From NCBI GenBank assembly GCA_965601975.1, contig OZ271856.1, positions 4,154,001 through 4,218,000 on the forward strand: a stretch of DNA of 64,000 nt, read 5' to 3'. Made by a program: the position numbers and the translations under genes. A model generated the notes under the pieces. It had not been told where the DNA came from, did no database searches, and worked only from the letters and a program-made list of their open reading frames with translations. Below, piece by piece: positions 50,488 through 59,561 of the stretch (within the stretch, counting starts at the first letter, position 1; each line of letters starts with the position of its first letter). Source of the stretch: JANQIO01 sp965601975 (GTDB taxonomy: Bacteria > Pseudomonadota > Gammaproteobacteria > Pseudomonadales > Halieaceae).

Positions 50488-52932
50488 GTGAACAGGCAGA
50501 CTGGAAAAGCCCTGGTGGGCGTGACAGCGGGGGCGCTCTTTACCGGCGCGCTCTGGATGAGTACGAACTGGGAGGCCGCGGTATCGCCGCAGCCTCAGAA
50601 TCCGGTACCGTCGCAAATGACGCCGGTCGCGGAAGCCATGCACGCCGTCATCGTGCAGAGCAATCGCGCCGGGGTGGCTGTCACCGCCATTGAAAGCGTC
50701 GGTGGCACAGTGCAGCGCGACCTGAGCCTGATCAAGGCAGCCAGCGCCGAGCTGACTCCTGCTCAACTCCGGAAGCTGAAGGCCCTGCCTCTCTCGCTGC
50801 GCATCCACGAGGATGCCCAGGTCAGCAGCACCTCAACCACAGACGGCGGTGAGGAATCCGGCACCGACACATCCGGCACCGACACATCCGGCACGGATAC
50901 TTCCGGCACCGACACATCCGGCACTGACACTTCCGGCACCGACACCTCCGGCACCGACACCTCCGGCACAGATACTTCCGGCACCGACACCTCCGGCACA
51001 GATACTTCCGGCACCGACAACTCCGGTACGGATACTTCCGGCACCGACACCTCCGGTACGGATACTTCCGGCACGGATACTTCCGGCACCGACACCTCCG
51101 GTACGGATACTTCCGGCACCGACACCTCCGGTACGGATACTTCCGGCACCGATACCTCCGGTACGGATACTTCCGGTACGGATACTTCCGGCACAGATAC
51201 TTCCGGTACGGATACTTCCGGCACCGAAACTTCCGGCACCGAAACTTCCGGCACCGAAACTTCCGGCACCGAAACTTCCGGCACCGACACCTCCGGCACC
51301 GATACTTCCGGCACCGACACCTCCGGCACCGATACCTCCGGCACCGATACTTCCGGTACCGACACTTCCGGCACGGATACTTCCGGTACGGATACTTCCG
51401 GCACCGAAACTTCCGGTACCGACACATCCGGCACGGATACTTCAGGCACCGAAACCTCGGGCACCGACACTTCCGGTACGGAAACAGCCGCCGGGGAGGA
51501 ACCCGCTTCCGAAGCGCCCGGATCTGAAGAGGGTGCTGCCGCTCCTGCGCCTGAGGCTCCGCCGGTCGACGAGGAAAACTTTGTCCTCGAAGAGACCAGC
51601 GTGCCCTACCTCGACTTCCCGCACCTGGTGGGCGCGGACATCCTGCACCAGTCCGGCGTCGACGGCCGCGGCGTCGGCGTTGCCGTCATCGACAGCGGCC
51701 TGACTGTCAGCACCGAGTACTCCGAGAAGCCCGACGGCACGGTACGCCTGGTGGCGTCCTACGACGTCGTCGGGGGTATCGAAGACGCCGCGAGCGTGGT
51801 GGACGAGTTTGGCCACGGCATGCACGTGAGCAGCATCATCGCCAACAGCGACGCCAGCGAGAACGGCAAATTCAACAGCATCGCACCCTACGCCAACCTG
51901 GTGTCAGTCAAGGCCTTCGGCGCCTCCGGCTCCGGCACCTACTCCGACGTGATCTTCGCCATGCAGCGCATCCTCAACGAGCGCGAGCAGTACAACATCC
52001 GTGTGCTCAACCTGTCATTCAGTGCGATGGCGCGCTCACGCTACTGGGACGATCCGCTGAACCAGGCGGTGATGGAGCTGTGGCGCGCAGGCATTGTTGT
52101 CGTCGCCTCTGCCGGCAACACCGGCCCCGATGCCATGACAATCGGCGTGCCCGGCAACCTGCCCTATATCATTACCGTGGGCGCCATGACTGATAACTGG
52201 ACCCCGGCCGACGGCAGCGACGACTACCTGGCGCCGTTCTCATCCGCGGGCCCGACCACCGAGGGCTTCATCAAGCCGGAAGTGGTGGCTCCCGGCGGGC
52301 ACCTGACCGGCCTGATGAGCCCCACAGCGACGCTGGCGACCAATCACCCGCATTTCCACAGCTTCGACGAGTACTTCACCATGTCCGGCACCTCCCAGGC
52401 CACCGCCGTGGTGAGCGGCATTGCCGCGCTGATGATCCAGCAGGATCCCAGCCTGACCCCGGACGACGTCAAATGCCGCCTGATGGCCACTGCACGCCAG
52501 GCCGCCTACCCTGACGGATCACTCGCCTACAGTGTGTTCCAGCAGGGCGCCGGCATGGTGGACGCGGTAGCCGCGGTCAACAGTGCCGACACCGGCTGTG
52601 CCAACTACGGGCTGGATATCGATGCCGACATCGCAGGCTCTGCGCACTTCGCAGGACCGGCGAACGTGGATGAGAACGGCAACTTCATCATCCAGGGCAT
52701 GGACGGCCACGCCTGGGATCCCAATGAGGTCAACGGCCAGGCTTACTTCTGGAATGACGGCTACTTCTGGAACGATTCCTTCTTCTGGAACGACTCGTTC
52801 TTCTGGAATGACTCTTTCTTCTGGAACGACTCCTTCTTCTGGAACGACTCGTTCTTCTGGAATGACTCGTTCTTCTGGAATGACTCCCTGACAGAACCCG
52901 CCAGTGTTAACACCTGGGCACCGCAGGAGTGA
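50488..52932 (+). CDS. Secreted S8 subtilase with SGTDT linker repeats and FWNDS C-terminal repeats
   Basis: 814 residues from a GTG at 50488, chosen for AGGAG seven bases upstream; ATG 50461 and ATG 50407 are in frame. A signal-anchor (GKALVGVTAGALFTGALW) precedes a ~100-residue prodomain-like region, then residues 124-333, forty-two SGT(D/E)T units. The protease domain has D402 (VIDSGL), H443 (FGHGMHV), Asn in SAGNTGPD, and S636 in SGTSQATA, where the usual Pro is replaced. The end has eight W-N-D hexapeptides. It probably acts outside the inner membrane, the linker holding the catalytic domain away from the anchor. Expressed between a c-di-GMP synthase and a phosphodiesterase. Confidence 0.9.
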   Translation: MNRQTGKALVGVTAGALFTGALWMSTNWEAAVSPQPQNPVPSQMTPVAEAMHAVIVQSNRAGVAVTAIESVGGTVQRDLSLIKAASAELTPAQLRKLKALPLSLRIHEDAQVSSTSTTDGGEESGTDTSGTDTSGTDTSGTDTSGTDTSGTDTSGTDTSGTDTSGTDTSGTDTSGTDNSGTDTSGTDTSGTDTSGTDTSGTDTSGTDTSGTDTSGTDTSGTDTSGTDTSGTDTSGTDTSGTDTSGTETSGTETSGTETSGTETSGTDTSGTDTSGTDTSGTDTSGTDTSGTDTSGTDTSGTDTSGTETSGTDTSGTDTSGTETSGTDTSGTETAAGEEPASEAPGSEEGAAAPAPEAPPVDEENFVLEETSVPYLDFPHLVGADILHQSGVDGRGVGVAVIDSGLTVSTEYSEKPDGTVRLVASYDVVGGIEDAASVVDEFGHGMHVSSIIANSDASENGKFNSIAPYANLVSVKAFGASGSGTYSDVIFAMQRILNEREQYNIRVLNLSFSAMARSRYWDDPLNQAVMELWRAGIVVVASAGNTGPDAMTIGVPGNLPYIITVGAMTDNWTPADGSDDYLAPFSSAGPTTEGFIKPEVVAPGGHLTGLMSPTATLATNHPHFHSFDEYFTMSGTSQATAVVSGIAALMIQQDPSLTPDDVKCRLMATARQAAYPDGSLAYSVFQQGAGMVDAVAAVNSADTGCANYGLDIDADIAGSAHFAGPANVDENGNFIIQGMDGHAWDPNEVNGQAYFWNDGYFWNDSFFWNDSFFWNDSFFWNDSFFWNDSFFWNDSFFWNDSLTEPASVNTWAPQE
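50857..51486 (+). repeat. 42 tandem 15-bp units encoding SGT(D/E)T
   Basis: 630 bases, exactly 42 in-frame units. Most encode SGTDT; several SGTET units are clustered (~51230-51290) and one is SGTDN (~51010-51030). Synonymous codons vary (TCC GGC/GGT ACC/ACG/ACA GAC/GAT ACA/ACC/ACT) in higher-order blocks, such as alternating pairs, which points to unequal crossing-over of longer units. The product is an acidic, Thr/Ser-rich, probably extended linker. Confidence 0.97.
52744..52887 (+). repeat. Eight 18-bp units encoding (Y/F)FWND(S/G)
   Basis: 144 bases near the end of the subtilase: YFWNDG, YFWNDS and six FFWNDS. Similar W-G-D/W-N-D short repeats occur at the C-terminus of some actinobacterial and chloroflexal S8 proteases, from memory. 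The aromatic-acidic pattern suggests a stacked beta structure, a carbohydrate-binding surface or an export/cell-surface tag. Confidence 0.95.
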
Positions 52933-52937
52933 TATCG

Positions 52938-54281
52938 ATGGGAAGCGAGCGTAGAGTTATGGACAACAGCAAGGTCTATCACCTTGATCAACGCAACACA
53001 GATACCGCTGCACCCCAGGTCAGCTACGACGAGAGTGAGCTGGGCGTCAAACTGTGCCGCGAACTGCTGGCGGCGCGCGCCGCGGGACAGCGCGCACAGC
53101 TCCTGGTCTTTCGCATCAGCAACTATTCACTGCTGGTCGACACTTTCGGCTCAGAGTTCGGCACAGCGGCAGAAGCCGCACTGATGCAACAGCTGCGCGG
53201 CCTGCTGCGCCGTCGCGAGCCGGTTCAGCGCATCCGCCCCGGCGAGTTCGGTATTGTCGGGCGCGGTATCCGCTCGGAGCGGGCCCTCAACGCCATGGCC
53301 AATCGCATGGTCCAGGGCGGCACGGGTCACTACGAGATCGAAGGTGTGCCCTGCCGGCTCAAGCTGGAAATCGGCGCCGCCGCCTGCCCCTGCGATTCCG
53401 AGGAACCGGAAGAACTGCTGGCCTGCGCCCGTTTCGCACTGCGAGATGCGGCCGAGGGCAACAGTGAGTGCAGAACCTTTTCCAGCGACCGTCTGGAACG
53501 GCGCAAGCGCATGCTGCAACTGGAAGCCGAGCTGGAGAAGGCACTGGATGAACGCCGCTTCATGCTGCAGTACCAGCCTCAGTTCGAGGTGGACAGCGGC
53601 CGCATCGTCGGCATGGAAGCACTGGTACGGCTCGAGCGGGAAGATGGTACCCGGGTACCGCCGAACGAGTTCATTCCCGTCGCCGAGGACAACGGGTTCA
53701 TCACGCGTCTCGGCTACTGGATCATCGAAGAGGCCTGCGAGCAGCTGGCTCGCTGGCGCCGCGCGGGGGTCGACATCCCGCGCATCTCTATCAACCTGTC
53801 ACCGCGCCAGTTGGCAGATCGCGAACTGCTGCGCGTCATCGACACCGCGGTCAAGGCCTCGGGCCTGTGCCACTCGGACCTGGAACTCGAAATCACCGAG
53901 CGCTGTATGCTCGAGGATTCATCCCGGATCGAGGAGGTGCTGGTGGCTCTGCGCGGCCGCGGTGTGCGGCTCGCGGTAGACGATTTCGGCACCGGTTACT
54001 CTTCCTTCGCCTACCTGGCCTGGAAGCCGCTGGATATGGTGAAGCTGGACCGATCCTTCCTGGCGCGCCTCGACAGCGACCCGCGCACGCGCGCCGTGGT
54101 GGCGGGCATGATTGCCATGGCCCGCGAGCTGGGCCTGGAAATGGTGGCCGAGGGGGTCGAAACCATGGAACAGGCAAAATTCCTCAAGGACCTGGGCTGC
54201 GACATGGCACAGGGTTTTGCCCTGGCACGGCCTCAGGATCCGGAAGATATTGCCAGGATGATGCTGGCGGAATGCGCCTGA
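52938..54281 (+). CDS. EAL-domain c-di-GMP phosphodiesterase with degenerate GGDEF
   Basis: 447 residues from ATG 52938, which has AGGAG eight bases upstream; a GTG at 52929 overlaps the subtilase stop. No membrane segment is seen. A degenerate GGDEF (PGEFGIV at ~101) covers residues ~45-180. The EAL domain keeps all catalytic signatures: GMEALVRLER (E227-A-L229), INLSPRQL, LEITERCMLED, DDFGTGYSSFAYL, KLDRSF and AEGVE. It should hydrolyse c-di-GMP to pGpG. As third gene of the operon it provides the turnover step for the signal made by the first gene. Confidence 0.93.
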   Translation: MGSERRVMDNSKVYHLDQRNTDTAAPQVSYDESELGVKLCRELLAARAAGQRAQLLVFRISNYSLLVDTFGSEFGTAAEAALMQQLRGLLRRREPVQRIRPGEFGIVGRGIRSERALNAMANRMVQGGTGHYEIEGVPCRLKLEIGAAACPCDSEEPEELLACARFALRDAAEGNSECRTFSSDRLERRKRMLQLEAELEKALDERRFMLQYQPQFEVDSGRIVGMEALVRLEREDGTRVPPNEFIPVAEDNGFITRLGYWIIEEACEQLARWRRAGVDIPRISINLSPRQLADRELLRVIDTAVKASGLCHSDLELEITERCMLEDSSRIEEVLVALRGRGVRLAVDDFGTGYSSFAYLAWKPLDMVKLDRSFLARLDSDPRTRAVVAGMIAMARELGLEMVAEGVETMEQAKFLKDLGCDMAQGFALARPQDPEDIARMMLAECA

Positions 54282-54297
54282 GCAGCGCAGCCGGCGA

Positions 54298-55479
54298 CTA
54301 GAGTTCCGTATCTACTGCCCGGGCGGCCGCGGTCGCCTTTTCCCTTGCCATCTGCGTGGTGGCCGCGCGGGCCAGCGCTACACCCATGCGGCGCTTGCCG
54401 GCGACCTCCGGCTTACCAAACAGGCGCAGCTGGGTATCCTGTTCCGCCATCGCCTGGTCCAGGTTGCCGAAACTCACAGATGTCGATTCGCCTTCCACCA
54501 GGATAACCGCTGACGCCGAGGGCCCGTGCTGCCGGATGTTGGGCACCGGCAGTCCCAGTATGGCGCGAGCGTGCAGGGCGAACTCCGAGAGATCCTGGGA
54601 GATCAGTGTCACCATGCCGGTATCGTGTGGCCGGGGAGACACCTCGCTGAAGTACACTTCGTGCCCCCTGATAAAGAGCTCCACGCCGAACAGGCCGCGG
54701 CCGCCGAGCGCCTGGGTGACTTTCTCCGCCACGTCCCGCGCGCTGACCAGGGCTTCGCTGGACATGGCCTGGGGCTGCCAGGATTCCTGGTAGTCGCCGT
54801 CCTTCTGGCGATGTCCGATCGGTTCGCAGAAGCTGGTGCCGTCGCGGTGGCAGACAGTCAACAGGGTAATCTCGTAGTCGAAGTCGATGAAACCCTCGAC
54901 GATTACCTTGCCGCCGCCGGCTCGACCACCCTCCTGGGCGTAGTCCCAGGCTGTATCGATATCGCCCTGATCCGCCACAGTGCTCTGGCCCTTGCCGGAA
55001 GAGCTCATGATCGGCTTGACGACACAGGGCAGGCCAATGTCTTCGATGGCCGCGTCGAACTCCTCGCGGGTCTCCGCGAACCGGTACTCGGAGGTCTTGA
55101 TCCCGAGCTCCTCTGCCGCGAGCCGGCGTATGCCCTCGCGATTCATGGTCAGGGACGCGGCTCGCGCGGTGGGCACCACGTTGAAGCCCTCCGCCTCGAG
55201 CTCGACGAGGACGTCGGTGGCTATGGCTTCGATTTCGGGAACGATATAGTGTGGTTGCTCTGCCTCGATCACTCGCCGCAGTTCTGCGCCGTCGAGCATG
55301 GAGAACGTATGGGAGCGGTCGGCCACCTGCATGGCCGGTGCGTTGTCGTAGCGGTCACAGGCAATGACCTCCGCGCCCAGGCGCTGGAGTTCGATCACGA
55401 CCTCCTTGCCCAGCTCGCCGGACCCGAGCATCAACACACGGGTGGCCGTGGAGCTGAAGGGGGTACCAATTCTGGTCAT
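54298..55479 (-). CDS. purT: Formate-dependent phosphoribosylglycinamide formyltransferase (GAR transformylase 2)
   Basis: 393 residues from ATG 55479 (GGAG six bases upstream), collinear with E. coli PurT. Landmarks: LGSGELGKEVVIELQRLG, HYIVPEIEAIATD, LTMNREGIRRLAAEELG, the ATP-grasp loop VMSSSGKGQ-type (PIMSSSGKGQ), SEVSPRPHDTGMVTL and RLFGKPEVAGKRRMGVALA. It ligates formate to GAR with ATP in purine synthesis, replacing the folate-dependent PurN step. It stands alone, 16 bases from the convergent phosphodiesterase gene and divergent from the M28 peptidase. Confidence 0.97.
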   Translation of the reverse strand: MTRIGTPFSSTATRVLMLGSGELGKEVVIELQRLGAEVIACDRYDNAPAMQVADRSHTFSMLDGAELRRVIEAEQPHYIVPEIEAIATDVLVELEAEGFNVVPTARAASLTMNREGIRRLAAEELGIKTSEYRFAETREEFDAAIEDIGLPCVVKPIMSSSGKGQSTVADQGDIDTAWDYAQEGGRAGGGKVIVEGFIDFDYEITLLTVCHRDGTSFCEPIGHRQKDGDYQESWQPQAMSSEALVSARDVAEKVTQALGGRGLFGVELFIRGHEVYFSEVSPRPHDTGMVTLISQDLSEFALHARAILGLPVPNIRQHGPSASAVILVEGESTSVSFGNLDQAMAEQDTQLRLFGKPEVAGKRRMGVALARAATTQMAREKATAAARAVDTEL

Positions 55480-55623
55480 TGCATTCTCCATTCGTCAGGG
55501 AGGGGTATTCACAACCGGGCTTCATGATAAACGTAGTCGAGGCCATTGTCCTCAACCAAAGCACGCCGGTTGCCCGCGTGCCGAACAGCCGATAGCATCC
55601 CTCGTTTTGCCGGAAGTGTAGTC

Positions 55624-57030
55624 ATGCGCCACCTCATCCTGATGTCTTTCCTGGTTTTGGGTAGCCTATCCGCCAGCGCGGAGCCGCTGCTGCCTGAAGG
55701 TCTGCGGGAGACCGCCACGCAATTGCGCAACCGGGGCCTGGAGGATGAGAGGGCCTACCAGCTGGTCGAGTCCCTGACCACCGAAGTGGGGCCGCGCCTC
55801 GCCGGGACCGAGGCGGAAGCCAGGGCGCGCACCTGGGCCGTCAAGCAGCTCGAGTCCCTGGGCTTTGACAATGTCAGGGTGGAACCGTTCGAAGTGCCGC
55901 TGTGGACCCGCGGTATCGAACGCGCCGAGATCCTGAGCCCGTATCCGCAGCCCCTGCGCATCACGGCGCTGGGCGGCAGCACCAGCACCGGCAAGCGCGG
56001 GGTGAGCGGCGAAATTGAAGCAGTACCGTCCCTCGCCGCCCTGGAAGCCATGCCCGACAATGCCCTCAAGGGCAAGATCGTGTTCGTCGACGAAATCATG
56101 ACCCGTACCCAGGACGGTTCCGGCTACGGGGTGGCGGTGGCGAAGCGACGCTCCACCGCCTACGAGGCGAAACGGCTGGGTGCACGGGCCGCCATGATTC
56201 GCTCGGTCGGCACCTCCAGCCACCGCTTTCCACACACAGGCCAGATGCGGCGCGCCACGGAAGACGGCGAAGGCGGCGTTCCCACCGCCGCCCTGTCGGC
56301 GCCGGACGCCGACCAGCTGCGGCGCGCCCTGTCACGGGGCAATCCCGTGAAGGTCAGGCTGACGCTGACGCCTGTCACCCACCCGCCCGCAGACTCCGGC
56401 AACGTGGTCGCGGAAATCACCGGCAGTGAAGTGCCGGAAGAAATCGTGCTGGTGGGGGCCCACCTCGACTCCTGGGATCTCGGCACCGGCGCGGTGGACG
56501 ACGGCGCCGGCGTCGGTATCACGGTCGCCGCTGCCAAACTGATTCAGGAGCTGCCGCGGGCACCGCGCCGCACCATCCGCGTGGTCCTGTTCGGCGCCGA
56601 GGAAGTGGGGCTGGTCGGGGCCAAGGCCTATGCAAGTCGCCACGCAGGCGAGCTGGACCAGCACATCATCGCCGCGGAGTCGGACTTCGGCGCCGGCCGG
56701 GTCTGGCGTTTCGACACCCGTGTCGCCGAGGAGAAGCTGCCCCTGGCCCGCGCCATCGGCGAGGTCCTGCGCCCCCTCGGCGTCGGCCCCGGCCACAATT
56801 TCGCCCGCGGCGGCCCCGACCTCGGTTACCTGAGAACGGCCGGCGTGCCGGTCGCTGCCCTGTACCAGGACGGCTGGGACTATTTCGACCTACACCACAC
56901 GCCGGATGACACCTTCGACAAGATCGATCCCGACAAACTGGCCCAGAACGTCGCCGCCTACGCCGCTTTTCTCTACCTCGTGGCGGACATGCCCGGGCAC
57001 TTCCGAGCCGATGCGCCGCCGGAATCCTGA
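55624..57030 (+). CDS. Secreted M28 family metallopeptidase (carboxypeptidase Q-like)
   Basis: 468 residues from ATG 55624, which begins a signal peptide (LILMSFLVLGSLSASA); the open frame upstream to 55546 lacks signal features. A PA-like insert (~95-235; ALKGKIVFVDE) precedes the two-zinc M28 core: H280-L-D282 in GAHLDSWDLG, D292/D293, E326-E327 in FGAEEVGL, D in AESDFGAG and a final His in LHHTPDDTFD. It is a periplasmic or secreted exopeptidase. The divergent purT and downstream MoxR operon suggest no shared pathway. Confidence 0.9.
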   Translation: MRHLILMSFLVLGSLSASAEPLLPEGLRETATQLRNRGLEDERAYQLVESLTTEVGPRLAGTEAEARARTWAVKQLESLGFDNVRVEPFEVPLWTRGIERAEILSPYPQPLRITALGGSTSTGKRGVSGEIEAVPSLAALEAMPDNALKGKIVFVDEIMTRTQDGSGYGVAVAKRRSTAYEAKRLGARAAMIRSVGTSSHRFPHTGQMRRATEDGEGGVPTAALSAPDADQLRRALSRGNPVKVRLTLTPVTHPPADSGNVVAEITGSEVPEEIVLVGAHLDSWDLGTGAVDDGAGVGITVAAAKLIQELPRAPRRTIRVVLFGAEEVGLVGAKAYASRHAGELDQHIIAAESDFGAGRVWRFDTRVAEEKLPLARAIGEVLRPLGVGPGHNFARGGPDLGYLRTAGVPVAALYQDGWDYFDLHHTPDDTFDKIDPDKLAQNVAAYAAFLYLVADMPGHFRADAPPES

Positions 57031-57134
57031 ATTTCTGCGCTTTCCCCTGAACTTTATATGTCTATTCAAGTCTATACGGCCGCCCCGGCCCGGGATGCGT
57101 ACAAAACGGCTACCGGCGCAGGCGTCGTACAATA

Positions 57135-58124
57135 ATGCAGCAACAGACCGAAGGGAGTAGTCCTTTGACCAACAGCGAACACATCGCCGAGCTTGAGCAG
57201 TGGCTGGGCCAGCAGATCATCGGCCAGGCGGAGCTCGTCAAGCGGCTGCTGATCGCCCTGCTGGCGGATGGGCATTTGCTGGTGGAGGGGGCCCCGGGGC
57301 TCGCCAAGACCCGCGCCATCAAGTCACTGGCAGACGGGATCGAAGGCAGCTTCCACCGGATCCAGTTCACCCCCGACCTCTTGCCCGGCGATGTCACCGG
57401 CACCGAGATCTACCGCCCCCAGGAAGGCGGCTTCCACTTCCAGCGCGGCCCGGTTTTCAACAACCTCATCCTCGCAGACGAAATCAACCGCGCCCCGGCC
57501 AAGGTACAGTCCGCGCTGCTGGAAGCGATGGCGGAGCGCCAGGTCAGCGTGGGCAGCGAAACCTATCCGCTGCCCGACCTGTTCCTGGTCATGGCGACAC
57601 AGAACCCGATCGAGCAGGAGGGCACCTACCCGCTGCCGGAGGCGCAGCTCGACCGCTTCCTGCTGCATGTCTTCGTGGACTACCCGGACCGCCAGGCCGA
57701 GGCAGATATCCTGCGGCTGGCGCGAGACGAGGCCATACAGGCCGGTGTTCCGCAGCCGCCGGAACTGCCCCAGGCGGCCATATTTTCAGCCCGAAAGTCG
57801 GTACTGGAGATGCACATGGCGGAGCCCGTGGAACGCTACATCGTTGAGCTGGTGGTCGCGACCCGCGACCCCGCACACTACTCCCAGGACCTGGACCACT
57901 GGCTGGAGTTCGGCGCCAGCCCGCGGGCTACCATCGCGCTGGACCGCTGTGCCCGCGCCCACGCCTGGCTGCGCGGCAGCGACTTCGTGACCCCCGATGA
58001 CGTACAGGCCGTCACGCACGACGTGCTGCGCCACCGCCTGATCCTGAGCTTCGAGGCCGAGGCCAACGGCATCAGTGCCGATGCGGCCATCGACCAGTTG
58101 ATTGCGAGAGTGCCCGCCGCCTGA
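57135..58124 (+). CDS. MoxR family AAA+ ATPase
   Basis: 329 residues from ATG 57135. A TTG at 57165 has a better Shine-Dalgarno (GGGAG, six bases) and may be the true start. Walker A is GAPGLAKT (52-59), Walker B is ADEINRAPAK, and ATQNPIEQEGTYPLPEAQ is the conserved sensor segment. MoxR ATPases act as chaperones that activate proteins with VWA domains, using the MIDAS metal site. It opens a six-gene operon with DUF58, DUF4381 and two VWA genes, its likely partners. Confidence 0.93.
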   Translation: MQQQTEGSSPLTNSEHIAELEQWLGQQIIGQAELVKRLLIALLADGHLLVEGAPGLAKTRAIKSLADGIEGSFHRIQFTPDLLPGDVTGTEIYRPQEGGFHFQRGPVFNNLILADEINRAPAKVQSALLEAMAERQVSVGSETYPLPDLFLVMATQNPIEQEGTYPLPEAQLDRFLLHVFVDYPDRQAEADILRLARDEAIQAGVPQPPELPQAAIFSARKSVLEMHMAEPVERYIVELVVATRDPAHYSQDLDHWLEFGASPRATIALDRCARAHAWLRGSDFVTPDDVQAVTHDVLRHRLILSFEAEANGISADAAIDQLIARVPAA

Positions 58125-58125
58125 G

Positions 58126-59076
58126 ATGACCGCAGCCCAGGACAATGCGCCCGCCAGCGGCGCCTATATCGGCCTGCCGGCACTGATTGAACAGCGCTTC
58201 GGCGCCAGTAAGCTGGACCTGGGCCAGCGCAAGCGCGCACTCAGCCTTCTTTCCGGCCCCAACAAAACCAACTTCCGGGGCCGCGGCATCGATTTCGAGG
58301 AAGTGCGCGCCTACCAGCCCGGCGACGATATCCGCACCATTGACTGGCGCATTACGGCCCGCACCGGGGCCGCTCACACCAAACTGTTCCGGGAGGAGCG
58401 GGAACGGCAGGTGCTGGTCTGCGTGGACCAGCGCTCGGGCATGTTCTTTGGCAGCCGGACCTGCTGCAAATCGGTACTCGCAGCGCGACTCTCGTCCCTG
58501 ATCGCCTGGGCCTCGCTGCAGCGCGGTGACCGGGTCGGCGGGCTGGTGTTCTCCGAAGCCGATCACCGCGAGATACGCCCCAAGCGCAGCCGCCGGTCGG
58601 TGCTCGCCTTCCTCAACGCCATTCACGACATGAACACCGCACTGCCGCTGCCGCCGAGGGAGCGGCCACTGGTATTCGCCGACATGCTGGTGGAACTGCG
58701 GCGCATTGCGCGGCCGGGCAGTGCGCTGTACCTGGTCAGCGATTTCAGCGGCGCCCTCGAGGACGATGCGCTGGAACACATCAACCGCCTGGCCCGGCAT
58801 TTGGAAATCACCGCGATTCACTGCTCCGACCCGCTGGAGCGGGAGCTGCCGGATTCCGGCACCTACGCCGTTACCGACGGCCGCTCGCGGGCGCGTCTGT
58901 ATACCGGCGACAGGCGCCTGCGCGAGGCCTTCCACGAGCGCTTCCAGCAGCGGCTCGACACGCTGCAGCAGGCTCTCGGCAAGCTGGGTATCCCCATGAT
59001 CGAGGCCTCGACCGGCGACTCACCCCTGACACTGCTGCAGGACTACTACGCGGGTACCGGAGAGCGACGCCGATGA
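58126..59076 (+). CDS. DUF58 protein
   Basis: 316 residues; the ATG follows the MoxR stop by one base. The signature RAYQPGDDIRTIDWR and the following VLVCVDQRSGMFFG, a degenerate MIDAS-like strand, define DUF58. These proteins are VWA-like partners of MoxR ATPases in many bacteria and are linked to stress or envelope functions. No signal peptide or membrane helix is visible. Its stop overlaps the next start by 4 bases. Confidence 0.9.
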   Translation: MTAAQDNAPASGAYIGLPALIEQRFGASKLDLGQRKRALSLLSGPNKTNFRGRGIDFEEVRAYQPGDDIRTIDWRITARTGAAHTKLFREERERQVLVCVDQRSGMFFGSRTCCKSVLAARLSSLIAWASLQRGDRVGGLVFSEADHREIRPKRSRRSVLAFLNAIHDMNTALPLPPRERPLVFADMLVELRRIARPGSALYLVSDFSGALEDDALEHINRLARHLEITAIHCSDPLERELPDSGTYAVTDGRSRARLYTGDRRLREAFHERFQQRLDTLQQALGKLGIPMIEASTGDSPLTLLQDYYAGTGERRR

Positions 59077-59561
59077 ATCCCGCGGACCCGCTGGCGCAGC
59101 TGCGCGACATCCACCTGCCGGAGCCGGTCTCCGCCTGGCCGCCCGGACCGGGCTGGTGGCTGGGTGCAATCCTGTTGCTCGCAATGCTTGCGCTGCTGGG
59201 AACCTGGCTGTGGCGGCGCCGGCGTGACAATGCCTGGCGCCGGGAAGCCTGCTTCACGCTCAATACCGCCTACCAGTCCTGGCAGGGCGACGGCGATAGC
59301 GGCCGCTTCCTGCAGCAGGTCAACGCCGTCCTGAAACGCGCGGCACTGAGACAGTTTCCCAACTACGAGGTCGCGCGCCTCAGCGGCTCGGACTTCGAAG
59401 CATTCCTCGACCGCCAGTGGCGCAAGCCACCAGAGGAGGGATTCCGCGCGCTGGGATTTGCTGAGCATGCCTACCGCCCCGCGCCGGGACAGCTGGATAT
59501 CGACGCGGTCCACAACCTGGGCCAGCGTTGGCTCAGCCAGCTGGAGACAAAGCCATGCTAG
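59073..59561 (+). CDS. DUF4381 membrane protein
   Basis: 162 residues. One membrane helix (~27-46, WWLGAILLLAMLALLGTWLW) is preceded by a Pro/Trp-rich segment (LPEPVSAWPPGPGWW) and followed by a helical cytoplasmic region with a GSDFEAFLDRQW motif. This is the DUF4381 pattern found between DUF58 and VWA genes. It may tether the MoxR complex to the inner membrane. Overlaps both neighbours. Confidence 0.88.
   Translation: MNPADPLAQLRDIHLPEPVSAWPPGPGWWLGAILLLAMLALLGTWLWRRRRDNAWRREACFTLNTAYQSWQGDGDSGRFLQQVNAVLKRAALRQFPNYEVARLSGSDFEAFLDRQWRKPPEEGFRALGFAEHAYRPAPGQLDIDAVHNLGQRWLSQLETKPC

Noticed and set aside
50763..51470. A 235-residue open frame on the minus strand composed of VSVPE repeats
   Set aside because: It is the complement of the SGTDT array; any 15-base in-frame array without stops gives such a mirror. 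The plus-strand frame has a signal, protease domain and Shine-Dalgarno.
50857..51486. Possible CRISPR array because of regular spacing
   Set aside because: The period is 15 bases with no unique spacers and it is inside a coding frame; no cas genes are present.
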